Source: Sphingobacterium olei (GTDB lineage: Bacteria > Bacteroidota > Bacteroidia > Sphingobacteriales > Sphingobacteriaceae). From it: a stretch of 64,000 nt of DNA. The stretch lies in assembly GCF_005048855.1 (NCBI RefSeq), contig NZ_SUME01000003.1, positions 1-64,000 of the forward strand. Reading direction: 5' to 3'. Shown piece after piece: positions 18,129 to 25,951 of this stretch (its first letter is position 1; every line of letters begins with the position of its first letter). The notes beneath the pieces are model-generated. The model saw nothing but the letters and a program-made list of their open reading frames with translations, searched no databases and was not told the DNA's origin. The position numbers were made by a program, and so were the translations under genes.

Positions 18129-19823
18129 ATGAACAATATGAATTATATACTGCTTGCTGCGCTCATATTCCTGGGCTTGGGCAGCTGTAAAAAGGATAAG
18201 GACCCGTTTGTAGAAAAGCTTCTGATGGGCACAGACTATATGGAGGTAGGTAGTAAGTCCAACACCTACAATTTTGAAGTACTGTCGAATCAGACCATTT
18301 TGGTCGAATCGGATGTGGATTGGATACAGCTAGACACAGTGGCTTATGGCAAGGGAAAACAGCGCGTGGGATTTACAGTGGTGACTAATGCCGATGACGA
18401 GCGTACAGGAGTTATTCTGGTGCGGATTAACGACACAAATGTCAAACAGGTGCTCGTAGTACAGGAGTCCGGTAAAGTTCCTGTTTTCTATGTAGCTGTA
18501 GACGGTACGGGAGACGGGAAGTCTTGGAATTCGCCGACCGATTTGAATACGGCATTGGAGCAAACGACAACAGGTAGTACGATCTATCTGGCGGAGGGGG
18601 TGTATACACCTTCGAAGACAATCCGTAACGGAGATACCAATGAAGAATCGGATATGACGTTTGAAATTTCGAAGAATATTTCGCTGATCGGAGGTTTTGC
18701 CGCGGATGCCCTGCCTGGTGCTACACCAGATGCAGCTCGTTACAAGACGATATTGGATGGGAAAATGACATCAGGCAAAGAGGCCTTCCACACCGTAACG
18801 GTAACAGCTGTATTGGACAACGAATCCAAGGTGTATCTCGAAGGACTCACGATCCGTGGTGGAAATGCAACCGACAGGACCACCAATACCACTATCAATG
18901 GAACACGCTACAGTCGTGGGCAGGGTGGGGGCATAGTCATAGCAAATGCAATAGTGCACCTGAAGCAGGTAGAGATTATAGATAATAAAGCGACGGCAGA
19001 CAAGGGGACTGCAGGTTTTGCAGCCGGTATGTATGTGTTCGCGGGAGCGAAGGTGACGATGGAAGACTCGAAAGTAAGTAATAATTCGAACAATAACAAC
19101 AATGGTGGCGGGACCTGGGTCGCTGACGCGAGTTTAACAGCTTATCGATCACAATTTAATAATAATTACGCACGAGGTACCGCTGCAGGAATACATGGTT
19201 ATCCGAATGCAACGATCCATCTGTATAATTCGGAAGTGCTAAATAACAGTAACACGTCATTTGGTGCAGGCATATATATGCGGGAAAAATCGGAAGCGAT
19301 CCTTGTCAATTGTCTGATCATCGGCAATAAGAGCACGTCGCCTAATGGAGGTGGAGGCGTGATGCTGTATGCAGGAAGTAAGGCGGATATCATCAGTTGT
19401 ACAATAACTGGAAACGAGATTGCCGGGCCTGGCGGAGGGGTATTCCGACAGTCTTTGGTGAATAATCTATCCATTGTCAATTCAATCATCTCGGGAAATA
19501 CGCAGCGCAGTGGCTCTACGGATGTGGATGCCCATGCCGATAATGCTGCAGTAGTTCCGGTTATCAAGAATTCTGCTATCACAGCGGCGGTCTACGGAGG
19601 TGCAGGTTCTATTGTGGCTGGCGTATCGTTTTCTCCGGCCACGATGCTGAATAGTGCTTTCTTACCAGTAGGGGACAATAATCCGGCACTATCCTATGGA
19701 TTGGATGGTACGCAATTGAAAGCGTTGGCGCAGACCTATAATCCGGTACTGGATGATGTGATAGCTGCAGATATCCAGGCAGAGAACAGATCTTCGGCTA
19801 TCATGGGGGCTAAAGTGAAATAA
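18129..19823 (+). CDS. Surface lipoprotein with BACON-like domain and right-handed beta-helix
   Basis: The 564-residue protein has a lipoprotein signal ending GLGSC (Cys20). Residues about 35-118 resemble a BACON domain (YNFEVLSNQTILVESDVDWIQL ... VLVVQESG), used by Bacteroidota surface proteins to bind carbohydrate or mucin. From about 122 the sequence FYVAVDGTGDGKSWNSPTDLNTAL begins a parallel beta-helix with many N/G-rich turns (GGGIVIANAIVHLKQVEIIDN, GGGTWVADASLTAYRSQFNNN). No lyase catalytic set is recognisable, so it may bind rather than cleave glycan. It is in the SusC/SusD operon, with YdcF-like and NAGPA genes directly after it. Confidence 0.8.
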   Translation: MNNMNYILLAALIFLGLGSCKKDKDPFVEKLLMGTDYMEVGSKSNTYNFEVLSNQTILVESDVDWIQLDTVAYGKGKQRVGFTVVTNADDERTGVILVRINDTNVKQVLVVQESGKVPVFYVAVDGTGDGKSWNSPTDLNTALEQTTTGSTIYLAEGVYTPSKTIRNGDTNEESDMTFEISKNISLIGGFAADALPGATPDAARYKTILDGKMTSGKEAFHTVTVTAVLDNESKVYLEGLTIRGGNATDRTTNTTINGTRYSRGQGGGIVIANAIVHLKQVEIIDNKATADKGTAGFAAGMYVFAGAKVTMEDSKVSNNSNNNNNGGGTWVADASLTAYRSQFNNNYARGTAAGIHGYPNATIHLYNSEVLNNSNTSFGAGIYMREKSEAILVNCLIIGNKSTSPNGGGGVMLYAGSKADIISCTITGNEIAGPGGGVFRQSLVNNLSIVNSIISGNTQRSGSTDVDAHADNAAVVPVIKNSAITAAVYGGAGSIVAGVSFSPATMLNSAFLPVGDNNPALSYGLDGTQLKALAQTYNPVLDDVIAADIQAENRSSAIMGAKVK

Positions 19824-19824
19824 G

Positions 19825-20982
19825 ATGAAGAAAATACTGTGGATATCCGTGTATTGGATACTAGGAATAAACCTAGGGATAGCTGCTAACCCCAAGACCG
19901 TTATGTTGGTCTTGGGATCGGCAGACCCAACAACATTGGAAGAACGAATCGAAATCGCTGCTCGACTACATCGTACCCAATCTATCGATAAGATTATCGT
20001 TAGTGGTGGATGCGGTGCGCATGGCTCGGGTATATGCGAGGCGACGAGGATGCAACAGGGACTGCAAGCTAAGGGTGTCAAAGGAGAAAAGATCTATAAA
20101 GAAGAGAATGCCAAGACTACGGTGCAGAATTATATCTTTAGTAGAGTTTTGCGGGATGAGTATGATCGGCAAATTATACAACCTGGCGATACCGTATTTG
20201 TCGTGTCTAATCATTGGCATGCCATTTCGGTAGCGGCTAGGTTGCAGCAATATGATCATGTAATAGCCCGCTTCTATATCGAAGGAAATCTGATACCCAA
20301 GGAAACGGATAAAGTAGACTATGTTTCCATTTTTAATGGACAGCCCGATAACGATAAGTTTGTGTTGCGCGGAACATGGCTCACTCCTGAAGCGGTCTGG
20401 TCATCGTCGGATTCATTATACTACCTTTCGGGCGACCTGATTTATGCGACTGATGCAGGTAACAGTTCATTTACCTGGCAACAAAGTACACTGATTTTTC
20501 CTTTTTTGAACACATTGTGCCCCGATTGTTCGCGAGCTTTTATAGATGCCGGGGAGTTTTGGTGGATAAGGAGTGGTAATCGGCTGTTGAAAGTGGACAA
20601 AGACTCAAAACAGATCGTCAGCGAGGAAGCATGGGAAGAATGGATCGAGGGTGTACCCAATTCCTGGAAAAAGGCGGCATTTTCGACTGGTGTGATTTGG
20701 AATGAGACACTACTATTGTTTGCACCGGAAAAGATCTTGATTGCTAAAGAGGAGAAAGGAAGGTTTGTTTTTGTGGAAGAAACTGTAGCAGGCAATTATT
20801 TCAAGGATTGGCCTTTTTCCTGGGGAAATAGCAATGTGGCGTCGGCCATCGTCAATAGGGACAGCGGAACGCTAGCACTTTTTCGTAATAGGGAGACCGT
20901 TCGCATAGGCAAGGATTTGAGGTTGCAAGGCAAGCCTGAAGTTTTAAAATTGAAATGGATTGATGATTTAAATCATAGATAA
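19825..20982 (+). CDS. DUF218 (YdcF/SanA-like) exported protein with unusual C-terminal domain
   Basis: The start is 1 bp after the previous stop. A signal peptide (1-21) leads to a DUF218 domain (about 25-165), recognised by MLVLGSADPTTLEERIEIAARLH, KIIVSGGCGAHG, EATRMQQGL, IYKEENAKTTVQN and VVSNHWHAISVAARL. DUF218 proteins are membrane-linked envelope factors (SanA, ElyC, YdcF) of uncertain chemistry. Residues about 190-385 are an additional domain of short beta-strand units rich in Trp/Phe (EFWWIRSGNRLLKVD, LLLFAPEKILIA, TLALFRNRETVRI), loosely like hemopexin or propeller blades. That second half is not part of normal DUF218 proteins and I do not recognise it with certainty. Confidence 0.75.
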   Translation: MKKILWISVYWILGINLGIAANPKTVMLVLGSADPTTLEERIEIAARLHRTQSIDKIIVSGGCGAHGSGICEATRMQQGLQAKGVKGEKIYKEENAKTTVQNYIFSRVLRDEYDRQIIQPGDTVFVVSNHWHAISVAARLQQYDHVIARFYIEGNLIPKETDKVDYVSIFNGQPDNDKFVLRGTWLTPEAVWSSSDSLYYLSGDLIYATDAGNSSFTWQQSTLIFPFLNTLCPDCSRAFIDAGEFWWIRSGNRLLKVDKDSKQIVSEEAWEEWIEGVPNSWKKAAFSTGVIWNETLLLFAPEKILIAKEEKGRFVFVEETVAGNYFKDWPFSWGNSNVASAIVNRDSGTLALFRNRETVRIGKDLRLQGKPEVLKLKWIDDLNHR

Positions 20983-21007
20983 TATACACGCATAAATAAA
21001 TAAGCGC

Positions 21008-21889
21008 ATGAAAAAGAATTTTTTATATAGTTTGATGCTACTATTCCTTTTTATCTCTTGTAGTAAACAGGATGAAGGAACCCAGCTCCCTTACGATTAT
21101 TCGCAGGAACAGCAGATAGATCTGACGGAATTATTGGCAAAGGCGGAATGGAAGAAAAAGGAGGTATCGGCAGGAGTAGTTTGGAAGTATTTTCAGTTTC
21201 CGCAGATTTTTGAATCCAAGCAGTATATCAACATATTTGAAATCGACTTGAGCAAGGGTTTTCAGATTGAAATACCGTACGTAACGTCGGGTTTTTTGAA
21301 AACAAGCGATGCCGCTGCGGCTAAGGATGCACTGGTTGCTTTTAACGGCAGTTTTTTCAATACCACTACGGGTGGATCTACAGTATTTTTTAAGAATGGT
21401 GGGCAACTTGTCAACCAAACCATAAATGGGTTTACAGCCTATCGGGAGAATGGTGCTGTCGTATTGGATAACGCTGGGCTGCCTAGTGTGGTCGCAAAAC
21501 CCTCGGGCGGTTGGACTGCCCTTGCGCAGCCCGTTGCTTTGGCTGGAGGTCCATTACTTATCATGGACAGCAAACAGCTGTCCCAACTGGAAGTAGATTT
21601 TAACAATACTCGACATCCACGTACAGCGGTCGGCATTACGGCAGATAATAAGATGCTTGTCGTAGTAGTGGATGGCCGATCCTCGCAATCGCAGGGCTTG
21701 ACCATACCTCAACTTTCTGAGCTGATGGCGGGGCTAGGCTGTACGCAGGCCTTGAATCTAGATGGTGGAGGTTCGTCTACAGCTTGGGTGAAGGGTGAGG
21801 GAATTGTTAACTTTCCGTCGGATAATGGAAAGTTTGATCATGAAGGCGAACGTGCTGTGGCAACAGTATTTACGGTAAAGAATAAATAG
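21008..21889 (+). CDS. Phosphodiester glycosidase family (NAGPA) lipoprotein
   Basis: A 293-residue lipoprotein (lipobox LFISC, Cys18). The NAGPA domain (about 90-290) is clear from AFNGSFFN, RHPRTAVGITADNKMLVVVVDGR, LSELMAGLGCTQALNLDGGGSS and the terminal ERAVATVFTV. The founding member, the human uncovering enzyme, removes GlcNAc from GlcNAc-1-phospho-6-mannose; bacterial members are thought to cleave sugar-1-phosphodiesters. It ends the SusC/SusD-led operon. Surface or periplasmic phosphodiesterase action on a teichoic-acid-like, phosphomannan or phosphoglycan substrate is a reasonable inference; the sugar is unknown. Confidence 0.85.
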   Translation: MKKNFLYSLMLLFLFISCSKQDEGTQLPYDYSQEQQIDLTELLAKAEWKKKEVSAGVVWKYFQFPQIFESKQYINIFEIDLSKGFQIEIPYVTSGFLKTSDAAAAKDALVAFNGSFFNTTTGGSTVFFKNGGQLVNQTINGFTAYRENGAVVLDNAGLPSVVAKPSGGWTALAQPVALAGGPLLIMDSKQLSQLEVDFNNTRHPRTAVGITADNKMLVVVVDGRSSQSQGLTIPQLSELMAGLGCTQALNLDGGGSSTAWVKGEGIVNFPSDNGKFDHEGERAVATVFTVKNK

Positions 21890-21910
21890 TAGCTAAGATG
21901 TATTATAAAA

Positions 21911-21942
21911 AAGCAGGAGGTGTGCTAAAACACCTCCTGCTT
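21911..21942. terminator. Perfect 13-bp stem-loop after the NAGPA gene
   Basis: AAGCAGGAGGTGT pairs perfectly with ACACCTCCTGCTT around a six-base loop. A run of A precedes it and no T-run follows, so it looks like an intrinsic terminator for the minus strand. On the plus strand it would be a strong stem closing the SusC-NAGPA transcript. Confidence 0.6.
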
Positions 21943-22034
21943 GCGCCAAATAGATATAAGTAGTACTACTTAGAATGCAAATAACAGCATAGGTACGGTG
22001 ATAACATAACCCTTTGCCAAATAACTTTGCTGCT

Positions 22035-22832
22035 ATGGAAAAGTATTTAATCAGTTTGGTAGCGGGTTTGGTATACCTATTCTCTTCATGCGCAGAAGAT
22101 GCTGGCGACTTGGATCTGGATGATCCACTCAGCGACTACGAAGTAATCATCGGTTCTTCGAGAGCACAGCCAGGGCTGGGAGAAAATGACGGTACACCAT
22201 TGGGTAGCGTACTGAATCTGCCTGAAGGAATCCGTATCGTCGAACGCAGCCATAAGGCTTTTGATCCAACTATTAGTAAACTTTACGCACATGCCAATTT
22301 TTTCTACACAGACGTTAATCTGGTAAACGACCGTATGCCCGGTACACCGCCGGTCTATGTGGAGTTTCCTCCGGGTTTGATCGTGGTGAGTATGGATCAC
22401 GACAAACAGAATGGTGTCAGTTTTGAACGATTTCTGGTTCCAGTGCCACCCACGGAAAAGATAGGTGGGGGACGGGATACGACCACTGTTTACTTGGGAA
22501 TGGCCTGTTTGAATGAAAAGCGTTCGATGCCATGGTATGATAATCAAGGGGATGAGCAACGGTACCCGATATCGCGAAACAATTTCAATACGTTCCTAGT
22601 CACTAATGATGTTAATCTGCTTAAATTCATCGACCTCGTCAAAGGCCATCCGGGCTTGAAGGTGACCCAGCATTGGGATCCGGTGGCAGCGCATGAAGAG
22701 GATTATGTGGTTCCAGAATGGATGAAGATACATGGTTATTTACAGGATTTAATCTGGAAAATCACAGATGGCCATGGCATCCTTAAAAAGGACATCAACG
22801 AGTTGAAACAGAAATTAGTGGCGTATAAGTAA
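22035..22832 (+). CDS. Lipoprotein of unknown function
   Basis: The open frame begins at 22014, but the ATG at 22035 places a standard lipoprotein signal at the start (MEKYLISLVAGLVYLFSSC, Cys19), giving 265 residues. After an acidic linker (DLDLDD) the sequence is mixed alpha/beta, with a proline-rich stretch PGTPPVYVEFPPGLIVVSMDHDKQNG and a C-terminal helical segment rich in Lys. I recognise no catalytic motif. It follows the NAGPA gene by 145 bp across a strong stem-loop, so it may be a separate unit or a weakly expressed tail of the SusC/SusD operon. Confidence 0.6.
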   Translation: MEKYLISLVAGLVYLFSSCAEDAGDLDLDDPLSDYEVIIGSSRAQPGLGENDGTPLGSVLNLPEGIRIVERSHKAFDPTISKLYAHANFFYTDVNLVNDRMPGTPPVYVEFPPGLIVVSMDHDKQNGVSFERFLVPVPPTEKIGGGRDTTTVYLGMACLNEKRSMPWYDNQGDEQRYPISRNNFNTFLVTNDVNLLKFIDLVKGHPGLKVTQHWDPVAAHEEDYVVPEWMKIHGYLQDLIWKITDGHGILKKDINELKQKLVAYK

Positions 22833-22847
22833 GTGGGTTATTTGATC

Positions 22848-23309
22848 TCAGAAACTGATATTATGTAGGTTTTTGATTTCGGCCATCACAAAGGTGCTGT
22901 GTGTACTTCCAATACTTTGGACCTGGCCTAATTTATTAAATACAAATTCCTGATAATGCTTCATGTCCCTGGCGAATACTTTCAAGATAAAATCATAATC
23001 CCCCGAAATGTTATAACACTCTACCACCTCGTCGATCTTCAAGATATCGGCTACAAAGCGATGGCCAATTTTGCGGTCATGCTGTTTTAGCTTGATATTA
23101 CAAAACACGATAAATCCCTGACTGAATTTTTCGGGGTTAAGTAAGGCGATATACTTTTTGATGTAACCGTTATGTTCCAGTCTTCGTACCCGTTGCAATA
23201 CCGGCGTTGGCGACAGGTTCACCTGCTTAGCTAGCTCCTTAATTGTGTGACTCGAATCGTTTGCTAATATTTTTAACAACAGCAGATCCGTCTTGTCCAA
23301 TTCATCCAT
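22848..23309 (-). CDS. Lrp/AsnC-family transcriptional regulator
   Basis: A 153-residue protein. The N-terminal winged helix (about 5-60) reads DLLLLKILANDSSHTIKELAKQVNLSPTPVLQRVRRLEHNGYI, and the C-terminal RAM/AsnC ligand domain (about 65-150) includes CYNISGDYDFILKVFARDMKHYQEFV. Lrp-family proteins sense amino acids or related metabolites and usually control an adjacent gene. It is divergent from the SDR and core-MetE pair across 215 bp, so those genes are the likely target. The match to amino-acid-responsive regulation fits the methionine-synthase-like neighbour. Confidence 0.92.
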   Translation of the reverse strand: MDELDKTDLLLLKILANDSSHTIKELAKQVNLSPTPVLQRVRRLEHNGYIKKYIALLNPEKFSQGFIVFCNIKLKQHDRKIGHRFVADILKIDEVVECYNISGDYDFILKVFARDMKHYQEFVFNKLGQVQSIGSTHSTFVMAEIKNLHNISF

Positions 23310-23410
23310 AGCATAAAACTCTTTTATATTAGCGAATTTACTAAATAGAAAGTTAATTATGCTAAAATAGTTTTAAAGTAAGGTTTTTTCATCTGATTAT
23401 TTAATTGTTT

Positions 23411-23441
23411 CTGGTAATTAATAATCAAAAAACTAACTTTG
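23411..23441 (+). promoter_or_regulatory. Putative promoter for the SDR/core-MetE pair
   Basis: A TAACTTTG -7 box at 23434-23441 matches TAnnTTTG exactly. CTGG at 23411-23414 sits 19 bp upstream as a weak -33. The start would fall near 23448, leaving a leader of about 77 bases. Confidence 0.4.
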
Positions 23442-23524
23442 TGCAGTATATAAAACGGATCTGTGTAAGCAGCAGTTCTTTATATATTTTTTAGAACTGT
23501 TCAACATAAACACAGTGTTATTTT

Positions 23525-24538
23525 ATGAAATTTTTAGTTACAGGCGGCACAGGATTTATTGGAGCTCGCGTAGTGGTCAACCTGTGGGAGCGTAAAATAC
23601 CGGTAGTCGTTGCCGATTTGAGTCTGAATATAGAGTGGACGAAACAAATAGCTCTTTTAAAATATCAAGATGATACGGTTAAGCTTGCTGAGCTTCAGGA
23701 GCAAATCGATCAGACTTCTTTTATCAACCTCGATGTGTCAAACAGAGAACAGGTTAATAACGTGTTTCTCACATTTCCTGATATTACCCATGTGATCCAC
23801 TTGGCCTACTTGATGAGTGCAGAAGTGGAAGCTGATCATCATCGTGGCGCTTCTGTCAATATGTTGGGGATGATCAATATCTTTGATATGGTGGTCGATC
23901 ATAGGCTGTCACGTCTCGTGTTTGCCAGCAGCGAAACCATCTATGGAGCCAATCATAGTGCATACGGTGATGAGAACTATGCCGTGAAGGAAGAGGATTT
24001 CTGTTCGCTGGAAGATCATTTTTACACGTATGGTGTGATGAAAATGCTCAATGAATTTACGGCTCAGAAGTATATTAAAACAAAAGGAGTGAGTATTGCG
24101 GCTATGCGACCACCGATTGTATATGGTGACGGACGAATGAGAGGGTCGGTACTTTGGGCCTGTGAGTTTGCTACCAACCCTGCGCTCGGCAAGAAGGTTA
24201 GATTGCCGTTCTCGAAAGATTCCCGCGACTGCTGGATCTATGTGGATGATGTGGCCGAGCAGTTTGTGCGCCTTGCGCTCAAGCCAACACTCAACCATTT
24301 TGCATATAACAATGGAGGACATTCTGTAACGGCCGAAGAGCTCATGCAGACGGTTGAAGGCATTGTGCCTGATGCACAATATGAGTTTGACGAGAGTGTG
24401 CCGCGTACCGCATTGATAGACCGCTGTGATAGTGCCCGTTTGGAACAGGAGATTGGATTTACACCCCGATCCCTAAGGGATGGCGTCAGAGCGCAAATTG
24501 AGGAAGCCCGTAACAGACAGCTACAGGTCAATTACTAA
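23525..24538 (+). CDS. Extended SDR NAD(P)-dependent epimerase/dehydratase
   Basis: A 337-residue protein. The Rossmann motif GGTGFIG is at residues 7-13, Ser135/Ser136 lie in FASSETIYG and the catalytic YxxxK is Tyr169-Lys173 (YGVMK). The fold therefore is that of extended SDRs such as UDP-sugar epimerases, dehydratases and L-threonine dehydrogenase-like proteins. It has no signal peptide. It is followed 48 bp later by a core-MetE-like methyltransferase and is opposite an Lrp regulator, a context that fits small-molecule or amino-acid metabolism more than surface-sugar synthesis. Substrate unknown. Confidence 0.82.
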   Translation: MKFLVTGGTGFIGARVVVNLWERKIPVVVADLSLNIEWTKQIALLKYQDDTVKLAELQEQIDQTSFINLDVSNREQVNNVFLTFPDITHVIHLAYLMSAEVEADHHRGASVNMLGMINIFDMVVDHRLSRLVFASSETIYGANHSAYGDENYAVKEEDFCSLEDHFYTYGVMKMLNEFTAQKYIKTKGVSIAAMRPPIVYGDGRMRGSVLWACEFATNPALGKKVRLPFSKDSRDCWIYVDDVAEQFVRLALKPTLNHFAYNNGGHSVTAEELMQTVEGIVPDAQYEFDESVPRTALIDRCDSARLEQEIGFTPRSLRDGVRAQIEEARNRQLQVNY

Positions 24539-24586
24539 AAAAGGTTATATTTATTTCGATTTAAGTATTATACAAAAGCAAGATAT

Positions 24587-25576
24587 ATGTCAGGATTTCG
24601 CAATACAGTAGTAGGTAGTTACCCCCGTCCGGAAAAACTAGAGGATACCATGAAACGGCCTGTGATGAACCGGGAAGAAGTGGACGATTACATCAAGTGG
24701 GCGGCAGAAGATCAGTCAGGTCTTGGTCTGGATACGATTACCGATGGTGAAGGGTACCGCGAAAATATGTACTATTTCTATCAAAAGCGTATAGATGGTA
24801 TTACCTTCGAGGATATGCCTAAGGTCACATTCGGTACCGCTGGTTTTGGGATTGAATGCCCTAGAGTGATCGGTGAACTCAAGAACCCACGCTTTGATAC
24901 TGCCCGTAACTGGAAAATCGCCCGTGATGCCGCACCAGCCGATGTAGAGGTGAAGCTGACCGTAACAGGCCCGCATGTGTTGTATCGCTTTAGTGTCAAC
25001 GAACGTAAAGACCTTTACCCCGATGCGCAGGCCTTATGTCGTGCTTGGGCCAATGTTTTAAGAGATGAAATAGCTGAAGCCATAGCACTTGGGTGCGAGC
25101 ATGTGCAGTTTGATGAGCCAATGTGGACAGAGTCTCCGGAGGAAAGTATTTGGGCGGCAGAGATCCTTGCCGAGTTGATCGAATCGTTGCCTAAGAAGGT
25201 GCGAATAGGGCTACATGTTTGCGGAGGTAACCCCAGACGAAAGCGGGTTTATTTTACCAAATACACCGATCTCGTTGAAGCCTTTAAAAAAGTTCCGGTT
25301 GATGAGCTCATGCTCGAACATTGTACCCTCAGCTACAATATGCTAGAGCTATTTGATGTGTGGGATTTTGAAGGCGATCTCGCACTAGGCGTAATAGATC
25401 AACGCAGTGATGAACTGGAATCTGTAGAGGAAATACGCGAGCGTATAAAGCCCGCCTTAGATTACTTCCCTGCTGATCGGTTGATATTGACCAGTGAATG
25501 TGGATTTGGACACGTACCCATTGATGTTACCCATGCCAAACTGCGACGCCTTGTTGAGGCTTCTAAAATTTTGTAA
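24587..25576 (+). CDS. Core-MetE-like zinc methyltransferase (cobalamin-independent methionine synthase C-terminal fold)
   Basis: At 329 residues it holds only the catalytic MetE barrel and no N-terminal half. The zinc ligands are all present: His210 and Cys212 (GLHVCGG), Glu244 (LEHC) and Cys305 (SECGFGH). The N-terminal TVVGSYPRP and QFDEP (174-178) are family signatures. Full MetE is about 750 residues; short forms include core-MetE proteins that use other methyl donors and epoxyalkane:CoM transferases that activate a thiol. It could make methionine or methylate/alkylate a different thiol. The Lrp regulator and SDR neighbours suggest a specialised pathway. Confidence 0.8.
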   Translation: MSGFRNTVVGSYPRPEKLEDTMKRPVMNREEVDDYIKWAAEDQSGLGLDTITDGEGYRENMYYFYQKRIDGITFEDMPKVTFGTAGFGIECPRVIGELKNPRFDTARNWKIARDAAPADVEVKLTVTGPHVLYRFSVNERKDLYPDAQALCRAWANVLRDEIAEAIALGCEHVQFDEPMWTESPEESIWAAEILAELIESLPKKVRIGLHVCGGNPRRKRVYFTKYTDLVEAFKKVPVDELMLEHCTLSYNMLELFDVWDFEGDLALGVIDQRSDELESVEEIRERIKPALDYFPADRLILTSECGFGHVPIDVTHAKLRRLVEASKIL

Positions 25577-25642
25577 CGAGAGATTGGTTGCGTCTCACCC
25601 AACCTGTACTTAAGACGGCGACGAGAAAGTCGATCAAAATAT

Positions 25643-25677
25643 AAAAGCTCCTTTAAATTTACTCTAAGGGAGCTTTT
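25643..25677 (+). terminator. Probable terminator after the core-MetE gene
   Basis: AAAAGCTCC (25643-25651) pairs with GGAGCTTTT (25669-25677) around a 17-base loop, with T-rich sequence in the right arm. The remaining spacer (25577-25951) holds a short tandem repeat (25730-25764) and no other gene that I can support. Confidence 0.5.
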
Positions 25678-25729
25678 AGTTTAATGGTAAAGCGGTACAG
25701 TCTCCGATTTATAGTAGCCATCTCAAATC

Positions 25730-25764
25730 TTAATACCCAATACTCAATACTTAATACCCAATAC
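25730..25764. repeat. Short tandem repeat, 21-bp period
   Basis: TTAATACCCAATAC occurs at 25730-25743 and 25751-25764, joined by TCAATAC, and is preceded by ATCTCAAATC. The AATAC/TCTCA heptamer style is the same as the intergenic repeats at 57.6-59.4 kb. Non-coding. Confidence 0.7.
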
Positions 25765-25951
25765 TACTGTTGATGTCAGGACGGTGCAGGTTGCTATTTT
25801 ATGCATAATACAATATTTTTGATAATTATCGCAGTTAGAACCTAAAAGCTAAATTCGGAAATACGAAAAATATAATCGACATGGATATGCCTTATCGCAA
25901 GACAATCCATGCTGTTTTTAGATCTATATATTGTTTTATTTAGTAGAAAAT

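Noticed and set aside
18129..19823. Pectate-lyase or other polysaccharide-lyase function for the beta-helix lipoprotein
   Set aside because: No conserved lyase residues or calcium site could be recognised, so only the fold and lipoprotein nature are claimed.
22022..22029. TAACTTTG as a -7 promoter box for the 22035 lipoprotein
   Set aside because: It would start transcription at the ATG itself and no -33 TTTG is present at a proper distance.
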